Part shown: positions 53,790 to 61,806 of the stretch, in pieces | Layout of the letters: each line of letters opens with the position of its first letter | How positions within the stretch are numbered: the stretch's first letter is position 1 | NCBI RefSeq assembly: GCF_003443995.1 | Contig: NZ_QWEY01000001.1 | Coordinates: forward strand, 124,001 to 188,000 | Direction: 5' to 3' | Length of the DNA: 64,000 bases | Origin: Pseudotabrizicola alkalilacus | GTDB lineage: Bacteria > Pseudomonadota > Alphaproteobacteria > Rhodobacterales > Rhodobacteraceae | The notes under the pieces: generated by a model | What the model saw: only the letters and a program-made list of their open reading frames with translations | Databases searched by the model: none | What the model was told of the DNA's origin: nothing | Position numbers and translations under genes: made by a program

Positions 53790-54725
53790 CTAGCCCCGCC
53801 CATAGCGCAGGCGGCCAAGGCCACGGTCTTGCGCCCGGTTCAGTACAACGCCCATCACCGGAATACGGTTCTCGAACAGAGCTTCGCAGGCGCGGATGTC
53901 TTTGGCGGTGGTCTGCGTGCCATCCACCACGATTAGCACGGCATCCACCTTGTCTTTCATCGCCAGCACATCGTCGCTGACCAACGCCGGAGGCAGGTCC
54001 ATCACCGTGATCTCAGGATCAAGCTGCAATTCCATCGCCTCCAGTGCCTGCGCTGTATCGGCACTGTGCAGGATGTCGCCGGCATCGGGCACCGCTTCGC
54101 CGTTGAACCCGATCGCGAGGGTTCGGCCGACCCGCAGAAACAGCGACTCCATCGGCTGACTGCCATCCAGAAAATCACGCAGCGCCCCGGTTGGCGTGGC
54201 CCCGAACAAGGTGTGCAGGTTCGGGCGGCGCAGATCCAGGTCAATCAGCACTGTGTGGCTGCCGGGGCGGCGGGCCAGTGCCATCGCAAGATTGGCGGCG
54301 GTAAACGACTTTCCACAGCCATGGGTGGGTGAGGTGATGCCGATCCGTCGCCAGCCATGCTCTGCCATCGCCTGCGAGACACGGGTTCGCAGAATGTCAA
54401 AGGCGGGACCGGCAACGCTTTGGTCCGGGTTGGTAAACAAACCGTTTCCAGCCAGATGATCGCCGTTCAGGGAGATCGCATTCAGCGATTCCCAGACCCG
54501 TGCCGGGTTCAGCAGAGCCAGCGGATAGCTGTCGGTAAAGATGTCCCGGCCCAGATCAATATCCAACGGATCAGGATCCCGCCCGGTCGACCGGCCAGGA
54601 CGGAACACCGAAACAGTCAGGGCACGGTCACGCCGTGATGCGGCATCGCCCTCCTCGGCCATCGGCAAAATTCCCATATCCAGTGCGGTTTCTGATGGTA
54701 ACGCCAAATTATTGTGTCGGGCCAT
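53790..54725 (-). CDS. CpsD/CapB-type polysaccharide biosynthesis tyrosine kinase
   Basis: The 311-residue cytoplasmic BY-kinase has Walker A PTHGCGKSFTAANLA, Walker A' TVLIDLDLRRPNLHTLFG and Walker B VMDLPPALVSDD. The usual C-terminal tyrosine cluster is not evident; only one Tyr (RYGRG) is near the end. Such proteins regulate polysaccharide polymerisation in partnership with the Wzz-like membrane protein, encoded immediately downstream. I start at MARHNNLAL (54725) behind CAGGAG and AGGTG; a longer frame to 54821 is less likely. The divergent GT2 gene is 280 bp away. Confidence 0.88.
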   Translation of the reverse strand: MARHNNLALPSETALDMGILPMAEEGDAASRRDRALTVSVFRPGRSTGRDPDPLDIDLGRDIFTDSYPLALLNPARVWESLNAISLNGDHLAGNGLFTNPDQSVAGPAFDILRTRVSQAMAEHGWRRIGITSPTHGCGKSFTAANLAMALARRPGSHTVLIDLDLRRPNLHTLFGATPTGALRDFLDGSQPMESLFLRVGRTLAIGFNGEAVPDAGDILHSADTAQALEAMELQLDPEITVMDLPPALVSDDVLAMKDKVDAVLIVVDGTQTTAKDIRACEALFENRIPVMGVVLNRAQDRGLGRLRYGRG

Positions 54726-55005
54726 CACCTGGCACGCTCCTGAAAAGCGCAGCGCGGGGGCTGCTTGCCGAAAACAGACCTGCGCGTCAGCAGGCCACGA
54801 CTTAAGGCTCGTCTGCCGCAATACACATGCCCTTTGGGTGCATTGTGATTGTGCCAGACTCGCCGGACCCCCGTCCAGTTCCGATCATGATTAGCAGATT
54901 ACCTTCCGAAATGAAAGGCTTTGCCCCTCTGCGCCGTCCTGCGGGGCATGGCCATTGTCGCCCTGCGGTTCTAGGGTTGATGGCGGATAAACAGGGGCAG
55001 CATAG

Positions 55006-55956
55006 ATGACCGTGATCGTGGATGCGGTGGTGATCGGCCGGAATGAAGGCGCGCGGCTGGTGGCTTGTCTGGCCGCCTTGCATGGGCAGGTGCGGCGCGT
55101 TGTCTATGTCGACAGCGGGTCCACCGATGGTTCGGGCGCGGCGGCAAGGTCGGCGGGCGCAGAGGTGGTGGCGCTTGACATGAGCCTGCCCTTTACCGCC
55201 GCGCGGGCCCGTAATGCCGGGCTGCTGGCGCTGGCCGAGGCGCCGCCCGATTTCGTCCAACTGGTTGATGGCGATTGCGTGTTGGACTCCGGCTGGATTC
55301 CGGCGGCGCTGCGGACCTTCGACGGCAAGCCGAGTGCCGTCGTGGTCTGCGGGCGGCGGCGGGAGCGGTTTCCCGATGCGTCAGCCTTTAACCGGATGGC
55401 AGACCGGGAGTGGGATACACCGGTGGGCCCGGCAATGGCCTGCGGTGGCGACGCACTGATGCGCTTTGCGGCGGTGATGGCGGTGGGCGGCTACCGAGAC
55501 GATCTGATCGCCGGAGAAGAGCCGGAGCTGTGTCTGCGCCTGCGCCGCGCCGGGGGAACGATCTGGCGGATCGACGCCGAGATGACCCTGCATGACGCCA
55601 ATCTGCTGCGCTTTGGCCAATGGTGGACCCGGATGGTGCGGTCAGGCCACGCCTTTGCCGAAGGGGCTGACCTGCATGGCGCGGGGCCCGAGCGGCATTG
55701 GATGGTTGAAACCCGCCGGGCGCTGCTCTGGGGTGTCGCGGGGCCGGTGATGGTGCTCGCGGCGGGGCTGATCCATCCGCTGGGCCTGTTGTTGGCGCTG
55801 GTCTATCCGGCGCAGGTGGCGCGGCTGGCGCGGCGCGAGGGGTGGCGCTGGGGGCTGCTCACCGTGATCGGGCGCTTTGCCGAGGCGCGGGGCGTGCTGG
55901 GTTATCACTTCAACCGGGTGCTGGGGCGGCGGCGGGGGCTGATCGAGTATAAATAG
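55006..55956 (+). CDS. Glycosyltransferase family 2
   Basis: The 316-residue protein has a GT-A domain, about residues 1-210: VVIGRNEGARLVACL, RVVYVDSGSTDGSG (nucleotide-binding), FVQLVDGDCVLD with the metal-binding DGD, and AGEEPELCLRLRRAG as the catalytic ED-like motif. Two hydrophobic segments (LLWGVAGPVMVLAAGLIHPL, in part, about 240-275) suggest anchoring in the inner membrane. The start follows AGGGGCAGC. It converges with the WecG/TagA gene, their stops only 2 bp apart. Confidence 0.91.
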   Translation: MTVIVDAVVIGRNEGARLVACLAALHGQVRRVVYVDSGSTDGSGAAARSAGAEVVALDMSLPFTAARARNAGLLALAEAPPDFVQLVDGDCVLDSGWIPAALRTFDGKPSAVVVCGRRRERFPDASAFNRMADREWDTPVGPAMACGGDALMRFAAVMAVGGYRDDLIAGEEPELCLRLRRAGGTIWRIDAEMTLHDANLLRFGQWWTRMVRSGHAFAEGADLHGAGPERHWMVETRRALLWGVAGPVMVLAAGLIHPLGLLLALVYPAQVARLARREGWRWGLLTVIGRFAEARGVLGYHFNRVLGRRRGLIEYK

Positions 55957-55958
55957 CC

Positions 55959-56741
55959 TCAGGCCCGGCGCTGACGCAGGGCTGCGGCGATCTGGCCGGG
56001 CAGGATGGCAATGCAGGCGGTGTAGCGGGGGATCATGCGGCGCGGGGCCGAGAGGGCGCGCCATACCCATTCCAGCGCCAGCTTGCGGACCCATGCCGGC
56101 GCGCGGACCTGTTGGCCGGCGATGAAGTCGAGGCCCGCGCCAAAGCCGCAAAAGCCGATCTGTGGCGCGCGGCGGCGGCCATAGGCGGCGAACGCCTCTT
56201 GTCGGGGGGCGGAGAGCGAGACGATGCAGAGCCGCGCCCCTGCGGCCTGCATGGCGTGCAGGGCCGCGTCAGCCTCAAGGCCGGTCGGGTCAAAGCCCAT
56301 GGCGGGCGCGCCAGTCCAGACCAGCTGCAGCGCGGGGAGTTCGGCGGCCAGCCGGGCGGCCGCCTGTGCCAGCACCTCGGGCGTGGAGCCATAGAAGGCG
56401 ACGGGCATCCCCTCATCCGCCGCCAGCTGCAACAGGGGGCGCAGCAGGTCGGAGCCGGGGACAAGGGCGACGGGGCGGCGGGCGAGGCGGGACAGCCAGA
56501 CGATGGGGTTGCCATCGGCCACGATCAGATCCTGCGCGGCATAGGTCGCGCGGTAGCTGGCCGAGGCGCGGAGCTTTACCAGATGATCGAGGTTCAGGGT
56601 GGCCAGGGAAAAGCCCCGCCCGCCCCGGAACCGGGACCGGATCTCGGCCAGCAGGCTGGGCTGGTCGGGCATGTTCACGGTGATGGTCTGGTCAGGGAAG
56701 CGGAACTGCAAGGGCGGGCCTTTGGCTTGGGGGTGTAACAC
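55959..56741 (-). CDS. WecG/TagA/CpsF family glycosyltransferase
   Basis: The 260-residue protein is a GT26 enzyme: FSLATLNLDHLVKLR, DLIVADGNPIVWLSRL (catalytic DGxP-like loop), PGSDLLRPLLQLAADEGMPVAFYG (quoted in part), LCIVSLSAPRQEAF and CGFGAGLDFIAGQQVRAP. TagA/WecG transfers N-acetylmannosamine or its uronate to lipid-linked GlcNAc. The first usable start is GTG at 56741, lacking a good ribosome site, and a downstream start is possible. A perfect CtrA-like box is 51 bp upstream. It probably modifies the polysaccharide made by the neighbouring locus. Confidence 0.9.
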   Translation of the reverse strand: MLHPQAKGPPLQFRFPDQTITVNMPDQPSLLAEIRSRFRGGRGFSLATLNLDHLVKLRASASYRATYAAQDLIVADGNPIVWLSRLARRPVALVPGSDLLRPLLQLAADEGMPVAFYGSTPEVLAQAAARLAAELPALQLVWTGAPAMGFDPTGLEADAALHAMQAAGARLCIVSLSAPRQEAFAAYGRRRAPQIGFCGFGAGLDFIAGQQVRAPAWVRKLALEWVWRALSAPRRMIPRYTACIAILPGQIAAALRQRRA

Positions 56742-56791
56742 AGGGGGAAGTTTTTAAAATGATTTAATATCAATGGCTTGATGCTGTGGGA

Positions 56792-56807
56792 TTAACTATT
56801 TTTTAAC
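56792..56807 (-). promoter_or_regulatory. Perfect CtrA box TTAA-N7-TTAAC upstream of the WecG/TagA gene
   Basis: The 16 bases read TTAA, CTATTTT, TTAAC, an exact match to the CtrA consensus, in a 92-bp AT-rich gap. It is 51 bp upstream of the WecG/TagA start and downstream of the second map gene. A second, imperfect pair (TTAA-N6-TTAA) is at 56754-56767. Confidence 0.6.
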
Positions 56808-56833
56808 ACTCCCACCAGCGGGGACACCCGATC

Positions 56834-57586
56834 TTACCCCGGCAGGGTCACGATGATCGCGCCGCGTTCGGTCGCGACGACGGTATGTTCATACTGCACC
56901 ACCCATGCGGGCGGCTGGCTGTAGAGGGTCCAGTCATCATCGCCGTCGGTTTCGGCAAAGTGGCCGCCGGTGGACAGGAACGGCTCTACCGTCAGCACCA
57001 GCCCCTTGTGCATCCGCCGCCGGTCGCCGCGGCTGGGCCATGTCGGCACCTCGCCCGGCTCTTCATGCAGGGCGCGGCCGACGCCATGGCTCGCCAGATT
57101 GCGGATCAGCGTATAGCCGCGTGCCGAGGCAAAGCGGCCGATGGCATTGCCGATCCCGGCGATGGGTTTGTCATGGCCGACCTGCGCGATCCCGATCTGC
57201 ATCGCGCGTTTGCCATCGCGGCACAGCCGGTCCAGCGCGGGCGGTACACTGCCAAGGCGAAAGCTGGCCCCGGTATCGGCGAAATACCCCGCCTTGGAGG
57301 CGGAGACGTCGATATTGACCAGATCACCGGCGCGCAGAAGGCGGTCGCCGGGGATGCCGTGGGCGATTTCCTCATTCACGCTGATGCAGGTCGCGCCGGG
57401 AAAATCATAGGTGGATTCGGGGGCCGAAACCGCGCCCTCACGCTCCAGATGCACGCGCCCGATCTGATCCAGCTCGCGCGTGGTCATGCCCGGCTCCATC
57501 GCTTGCGCCATGGCCTGTATCGTATTGGCGACGATGCGGCCAATCACGTGCAGCCCGTCAAGATCGTCCTGTTGAGTGATGGTCAT
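56834..57586 (-). CDS. Second methionine aminopeptidase, type I
   Basis: The 250-residue protein is a divergent type I MetAP. The metal site is intact: His76 (AHGIP), Asp93 (NIDVS), Asp104 (FADTG), the His of SHGVGRALHEEP, Glu in TVEPF and Glu in QYEHT. The region around 1-60 differs from the copy at 8260. I start at MTITQQDDL (57586); a longer frame to 57739 has no similarity. It has the SHGVGRALHE variant found in secondary MetAPs; its substrates might differ. It has no operon partner. Confidence 0.92.
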   Translation of the reverse strand: MTITQQDDLDGLHVIGRIVANTIQAMAQAMEPGMTTRELDQIGRVHLEREGAVSAPESTYDFPGATCISVNEEIAHGIPGDRLLRAGDLVNIDVSASKAGYFADTGASFRLGSVPPALDRLCRDGKRAMQIGIAQVGHDKPIAGIGNAIGRFASARGYTLIRNLASHGVGRALHEEPGEVPTWPSRGDRRRMHKGLVLTVEPFLSTGGHFAETDGDDDWTLYSQPPAWVVQYEHTVVATERGAIIVTLPG

Positions 57587-57772
57587 GGCACTGGTCCGGG
57601 AAAAGGGGGCGTGGGGTATGTCAGGGCTGTTTAGCACAGGTGCGGGGTATTGTCCCATAGGGCGGATTTGACAGAGCGGTGGCTGGACGATGGTGCAGGG
57701 CGGCGCAATAAAGCGGTGCCATCCGGCCCAGTGGGGCACATGGTCTGAGCGGATACGGAAGGAGTCGATGCG

Positions 57773-58276
57773 GTGGTTCCCACATCAAAAGCCGAATTGC
57801 TGGCGGCGATCGAGCTGTCGTTTGACCGGCTGATGGCCGATCTGGCGCGGGTGCCGGAGGCACAGGCGCGGGCGGTGGTGCTGGAGGGGCATGCGGCAGG
57901 CACGATGATGAGCCCCGCCGATCTGGTGGCCTATCTGATCGGCTGGAACGAGCTGGTGCTGAAATGGCTTGACCGGGATGATCGCGGCGCGGTGGTGGAT
58001 TTTCCTGAAACCGGGTTTCAGTGGAATGAGCTGGGGTTGCTGGCGCAGAAGTTTTACGCCGACTATCGGGAGATGGACTGGGCGGCGCTGCTGGCCCGGC
58101 TGACGGCGGCCAAGGCGCGGCTGGTGGACACGATCACGGCGCGGTCGGATGCAGAGCTGTATGGCGGACCGTGGTACGGCAAATGGAGCAAGGGCCGGAT
58201 GATCCAGTTCAACACGTCCTCGCCCTATGCGAATGCACGGGGGCGGGTCCGCAAGGGCCTGCGCGCCCTGGAATGA
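57773..58276 (+). CDS. ClbS/DfsB family four-helix bundle protein
   Basis: The 167-residue protein starts at GTG 57773 (MVPTSKAELLAAIELSF) after GGAAGGAGTCG. VAYLIGWNELVLKWL, PETGFQWNELGLLAQKFY and GPWYGKWSKGRMIQFNTSSPYANARGR (in part) are blocks typical of the ClbS/DfsB (former DUF1706) family. E. coli ClbS hydrolyses the cyclopropane of colibactin, but most members are uncharacterised. No colibactin-like genes are near, so a general role is more probable. It ends 12 bp before a large terminator and converges on rplT. Confidence 0.87.
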   Translation: MVPTSKAELLAAIELSFDRLMADLARVPEAQARAVVLEGHAAGTMMSPADLVAYLIGWNELVLKWLDRDDRGAVVDFPETGFQWNELGLLAQKFYADYREMDWAALLARLTAAKARLVDTITARSDAELYGGPWYGKWSKGRMIQFNTSSPYANARGRVRKGLRALE

Positions 58277-58288
58277 GATGACATGCGG

Positions 58289-58330
58289 GATGACATGAAA
58301 AAGCCCCGCCGAGGCGGGGCTTTTTCATGT
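58289..58330. terminator. Large bidirectional terminator, perfect 20-bp inverted repeat
   Basis: Arms at 58289-58308 and 58311-58330 are exact reverse complements separated by GA, containing AAAAAGCCCCGCC and GGCGGGGCTTTTT. This ends both the ClbS-like gene and the rpmI-rplT unit. The direct repeat GATGACATG also precedes it twice (58275 and 58287). Confidence 0.95.
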
Positions 58331-58343
58331 CAGAGCGACCAGA

Positions 58344-58706
58344 TCAGGCCAGAGCGGATTTCGCCTGAGCCGCGATGGCGTTGAACGCCTCGGGCTCATG
58401 CACGGCCAGATCGGCGAGAACCTTGCGGTCGACTTCGATGCCGGCTTTGGTCAGGCCGTTGATCAGGCGCGAATAGGTCATTTCCATATCGAACAGACGC
58501 ACGGCAGCGTTGATCCGCTGGATCCACAGGGCGCGGAACTGGCGCTTGCGGACCTTGCGGTCGCGGGTCGCATACTGCTGGGCCTTGTCGACGGCCTGCG
58601 TGGCGGTGCGGAAGTTGGTCGAGCGGGCGGCGTAGTAACCGGCGGCTTTCTTGATGACCTTGCGGTGACGTGCGTGGGTGACAACACCAGATTTAACGCG
58701 GGACAT
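58344..58706 (-). CDS. rplT: 50S ribosomal protein L20
   Basis: The 120-residue basic protein has [20 protein letters not shown] and [20 protein letters not shown] at the N-terminus, and [21 protein letters not shown] (in part) and [13 protein letters not shown]20 binds 23S rRNA early in assembly. The ATG has GAGGAGAGA upstream. It lies 12 bp after rpmI. infC, which precedes rpmI in E. coli, is absent here. Confidence 0.98.
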   Translation of the reverse strand: MSRVKSGVVTHARHRKVIKKAAGYYAARSTNFRTATQAVDKAQQYATRDRKVRKRQFRALWIQRINAAVRLFDMEMTYSRLINGLTKAGIEVDRKVLADLAVHEPEAFNAIAAQAKSALA

Positions 58707-58718
58707 GGGTGTCTCTCC

Positions 58719-58919
58719 TCAGCGGTCGTAGGGCATGTACTTCTTGACGATCTTGGTGTCCGAAGCGGACAGCAACATCGTGCCAGAAGCATCGCGAATG
58801 AACTTGGTCGTACGCTTGATCATGCCGTGACGCTTGCCGGCGACGCCAGCTTTTGCACGACCGGACGCGGTGAAGCTGAAGCGCTTCTTCGCAGCGGATT
58901 TGGTCTTCATCTTGGGCAT
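58719..58919 (-). CDS. rpmI: 50S ribosomal protein L35
   Basis: The 66-residue protein reads [20 protein letters not shown] and then [18 protein letters not shown], the complete L35 family profile. I start at MPKMKTK (58919) behind GGAGAT; an extra start at 58931 is not conserved. It is the first gene of the rpmI-rplT pair. Confidence 0.98.
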   Translation of the reverse strand: MPKMKTKSAAKKRFSFTASGRAKAGVAGKRHGMIKRTTKFIRDASGTMLLSASDTKIVKKYMPYDR

Positions 58920-59061
58920 TTCGATCTCCAATCGTCATATGCGCGACTCGGCATGCCTAAGTTGGCCGGCCCCGCAGGCTTTCCAGAACGGCTCCTATAG
59001 GGGGGAGGCGGTTTGGGCGCAAGGCAAAAGAGTCGGCGGGCTTGCGAGTCGGGCAAAAGCG

Positions 59062-59286
59062 TCAGTTCACAAAGCGGCCGATGACGCGGAAAAAGATGTC
59101 GGGGATTTCGGCAAGGGCGATGCCGCCGGGTTTGTGGCTAAGGGCGATGACGACAAGGGTGCCGCCGATCAGCAGAATGATGGCAGCCGCCCGGGGTGGG
59201 CGGCTGTCGGAAATGGCGGAAAAGATCGCCGGGATGGAAAGGGCCAGAAGCGCGGCCCCCGTGACGAACATCAGATCAGAGTCCAT
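59062..59286 (-). CDS. Small membrane protein of unknown function, 74 residues
   Basis: The protein has two hydrophobic helices (LMFVTGAALLALSIPAIFSA and AAAIILLIGGTLVVIALS) joined by the charged ISDSRPPR, and a soluble tail ending VIGRFVN. I take MDSDLMF (59286) with a GGGGTGGCG preceding. It is placed 28 bp after pyk on the same strand and upstream of rpmI; I have a memory of the same arrangement in related genomes. I cannot name a function. Confidence 0.7.
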   Translation of the reverse strand: MDSDLMFVTGAALLALSIPAIFSAISDSRPPRAAAIILLIGGTLVVIALSHKPGGIALAEIPDIFFRVIGRFVN

Positions 59287-59314
59287 CGCCACCCCATACG
59301 CTGCCTTGGGTGAT

Positions 59315-60760
59315 TTACTCAGGATCAGCTTTGTAAATCAACCGCTCATCACACGGCGCGACGCGCAGGATGTTGGTGGTGCCCTGCACGTTGAACGGAA
59401 CGCCAGCGGTCAGCACGATCTGGTCGGTTTCCGCAGCAAAGCCGTGCTGGCGCGCAGCGCGGACGGCAGAGATGACAGCGCCTTTGAAACGGTCCTGCTC
59501 TTCGGTGATCACGCAATGGGTGCCCCATGTCAGGCAAAGCCTGCGGGCGGTGTCCATCAGCGGGGTCAGTGCGATGATCGGAACGCGGGGGCGTTCGCGG
59601 GCCACAAGGCTGACCGTGGTGCCCGATTGCGAGAACACGGCGATGGCCTTGATATCGGTCGATTCCGCGATTTCACGGGCGGCGGCGACGATGCCATCGG
59701 CGACCGTGGAGCGGACAACTGTGCGGCTGGCCTCGATCACCTGACGATAGGTCGGGTCGCTTTCGACCGAGATCGCCACGTTGTTCATGGTGGCGACGGC
59801 TTCGATCGGGAATTTCCCGGCGGCGGATTCGGCCGACAGCATGACGGCGTCAGCACCCTCATAGATGGCGGTGGCAACGTCAGAGACTTCGGCGCGGGTT
59901 GGCATCGGTGATTCGATCATCGATTCCAGCATCTGGGTGGCGACGATCACCGGCTTGGCGGCGGCACGGGCCATGCGGACCAGACGTTTCTGGATCGGCG
60001 GCACCGAATAGACCGGCAGCTCAACCCCAAGATCGCCACGGGCGACCATGATGCCATCGGAGACGGCGAGGATCGATTCGTAAGCTTTGACCGCTGCGGG
60101 CTTTTCGATTTTCGACAGCACGGCAGCGCGGCCGCGTGCCAGCGCTTTTGCCTCGATCACGTCTTCGGCGCGCTGGACAAAGGACAGGGCCAGCCAGTCA
60201 ACGCCGAGGTCGCAGGCGAATTCCAGATCCTTGAGATCCTTTTGCGACAGAGCGGCCAGTGGCAGCACCACGTCGGGTACGTTCACGCCCTTGCGGTTGG
60301 AAATCGCGCCGCCGACGGTGACGGTGCAATTGGCAAAGTCCTTGCCGCAATCATCGACGATCAGGCGGATTTTGCCGTCATTGACCAGAAGCGACGAGCC
60401 GGGTTCCAGCGCCGCGAAAATCTCGGGGTGCGGCAGCTGCACGCGGCTGGCGTCGCCCGGTGTCGGGTCCAGATCGAGGCGGAACTTGTCGCCGTCTGCC
60501 AGATCATAGGAGTCGGCGTCAAAGGTGCCGACGCGCAATTTTGGCCCCTGAAGGTCAGCCAGAATGGCGATCGGCCGTCCGGTGTCGGATTCGACCTGCC
60601 GGATGATGGTGTGGCGCGCGCGGATGTCGTCATGCGTGCCATGGCTCATGTTCAGGCGGAACACATCGGCCCCTGCCTCAAACAAAGCGCGGATCATTTC
60701 ATAGTCGTTGGATGCGGGCCCCAGAGTGGCCACGATCTTAACATTCCGAAGGCGTCTCAT
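59315..60760 (-). CDS. pyk: Pyruvate kinase
   Basis: This 481-residue enzyme makes pyruvate and ATP from phosphoenolpyruvate and ADP, the last step of glycolysis. It shows RNVKIVATLGPASN, FRLNMSHGTHDD, ILADLQGPKLRVG, LSKIEKPAAV (catalytic Lys) and MVARGDLGVELP with the metal-binding residues, MLESMIESPMPTRAEVSDVA (in part) and the C-terminal allosteric region. Length is typical. The ATG at 60760 is preceded by GAAGGAACAAGG. It diverges from the N-formylglutamate amidohydrolase gene and is followed by a small membrane protein gene. Confidence 0.98.
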   Translation of the reverse strand: MRRLRNVKIVATLGPASNDYEMIRALFEAGADVFRLNMSHGTHDDIRARHTIIRQVESDTGRPIAILADLQGPKLRVGTFDADSYDLADGDKFRLDLDPTPGDASRVQLPHPEIFAALEPGSSLLVNDGKIRLIVDDCGKDFANCTVTVGGAISNRKGVNVPDVVLPLAALSQKDLKDLEFACDLGVDWLALSFVQRAEDVIEAKALARGRAAVLSKIEKPAAVKAYESILAVSDGIMVARGDLGVELPVYSVPPIQKRLVRMARAAAKPVIVATQMLESMIESPMPTRAEVSDVATAIYEGADAVMLSAESAAGKFPIEAVATMNNVAISVESDPTYRQVIEASRTVVRSTVADGIVAAAREIAESTDIKAIAVFSQSGTTVSLVARERPRVPIIALTPLMDTARRLCLTWGTHCVITEEQDRFKGAVISAVRAARQHGFAAETDQIVLTAGVPFNVQGTTNILRVAPCDERLIYKADPE

Positions 60761-60842
60761 GCCTTGTTCCTTCTTCAGTTATCACTTCGTGGTGGGCCAC
60801 GGGTGGGAATAGAGCAATCGGATGCCCGGAGCAACTGGCGCG

Positions 60843-60852
60843 TTAGCGCTAA
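60843..60852. promoter_or_regulatory. Palindrome in the pyk / amidohydrolase divergent region
   Basis: TTAGCGCTAA is a perfect 10-bp palindrome near the middle of the 132-bp gap between divergent genes. AATGGC is repeated directly after it (60852 and 60860). It may be an operator; short palindromes arise by chance. Confidence 0.25.
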
Positions 60853-60892
60853 ATGGCCTAATGGCTTAAAAGCACGTTGGGGTAAAGAAAAC

Positions 60893-61645
60893 ATGACGGA
60901 CATGCGCCCGGAAATCAGGCATGAGGCGTTTGAAGTGCTGGGCACCGACCGGCCCGGCCCGTGGCTGGTGACCTGTGATCACGCCACAAACCGGGTGCCG
61001 GACTGGCTGGGCGGCACGCTGGGGATCGCGCCAGAGGATATGGCGCGGCACATTGCCTATGACGTGGGCGCGCGCGGTCTGGCGATTGCCTTGGGTGCGG
61101 CGCTGGACAGCCCGGTGCTGTGTTCCGATTTCAGCCGGTTGGTGATCGACCCGAACCGGGGCGAGGATGACCCGACGCTGGTGATGAAGCTGTATGACGG
61201 CACCATCATTCCCGCCAACCGCCATGTCGGCCCGGACGAGGTGGAAGAGCGGTTGCAGCGGCTGTACCGGCCCTATCACGCGGCCTATGCCTCGCTGGCG
61301 GGAGAGCGGGCGATTCTGGCGATTCATTCCTTTACGCCCTGTCTGAAGGGCCGCGCGCCCCGGCCCTGGCATATCGGGGTGCTGCACAGTCATGAGGATG
61401 AGCGGTTGTCGCGTGCGGTGATCGCCGGTTTGCAGGCGGTGCCGGACTGGTGCGTGGGCGACAATGAGCCATACTCCGGCCATCTGCCGGGCGATGCGAT
61501 TGACCGGCATGCCTTGCAAAAGGGGCGGCACAATACGCTGATCGAGTTGCGCAATGATCTGATTGCCACCGAGGCGGAGCAAGTGGACTGGGCTGCACGT
61601 CTGGCCCCGGTTCTGTCAGCGGCGCTGAGGGCGGTTGCGGGCTGA
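60893..61645 (+). CDS. N-formylglutamate amidohydrolase family protein
   Basis: The 250-residue protein has the FGase motifs: LVTCDHATNRVPDWLG (metal-binding Asp/His), LCSDFSRLVIDPNRGEDDP, LAIHSFTPCLKG and HIGVLHSHEDERL, and LIELRNDLI near the end. The family hydrolyses N-formylglutamate to glutamate and formate in histidine breakdown. Since no other hut genes occur here, its function may differ. I start at MTDMRPEIRH (60893), with GGTAAAGAAAAC; a much longer frame upstream is noise over pyk. Confidence 0.92.
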   Translation: MTDMRPEIRHEAFEVLGTDRPGPWLVTCDHATNRVPDWLGGTLGIAPEDMARHIAYDVGARGLAIALGAALDSPVLCSDFSRLVIDPNRGEDDPTLVMKLYDGTIIPANRHVGPDEVEERLQRLYRPYHAAYASLAGERAILAIHSFTPCLKGRAPRPWHIGVLHSHEDERLSRAVIAGLQAVPDWCVGDNEPYSGHLPGDAIDRHALQKGRHNTLIELRNDLIATEAEQVDWAARLAPVLSAALRAVAG

Positions 61646-61806
61646 CCACCAGCCCGGCCCGGCGCAGACCGTCGACAATCCGGGGGCCGTCACACCTATT
61701 GGTATGACTTTTTCATCAATGTTTCAAATCACTTGACCCGCCTGCCTGCGGGCATGCAGATGCCGGTACATTTTTCTTAAAACACCCCTTAGTTGCGGAG
61801 CTGCCT

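Noticed and set aside
54827-55009. 60-codon plus-strand frame in the gap upstream of the GT2 gene
   Set aside because: Pro-rich composition with no fold or site, and it overlaps the GT2 start.
60242-60892. 217-residue N-terminal extension of the amidohydrolase
   Set aside because: It is antisense to pyk, and the family homology starts at 60893.
61765-61795. TTAA and TTAG with eight bases between, upstream of the RTX gene, as a CtrA site
   Set aside because: Wrong spacing and an imperfect second half.
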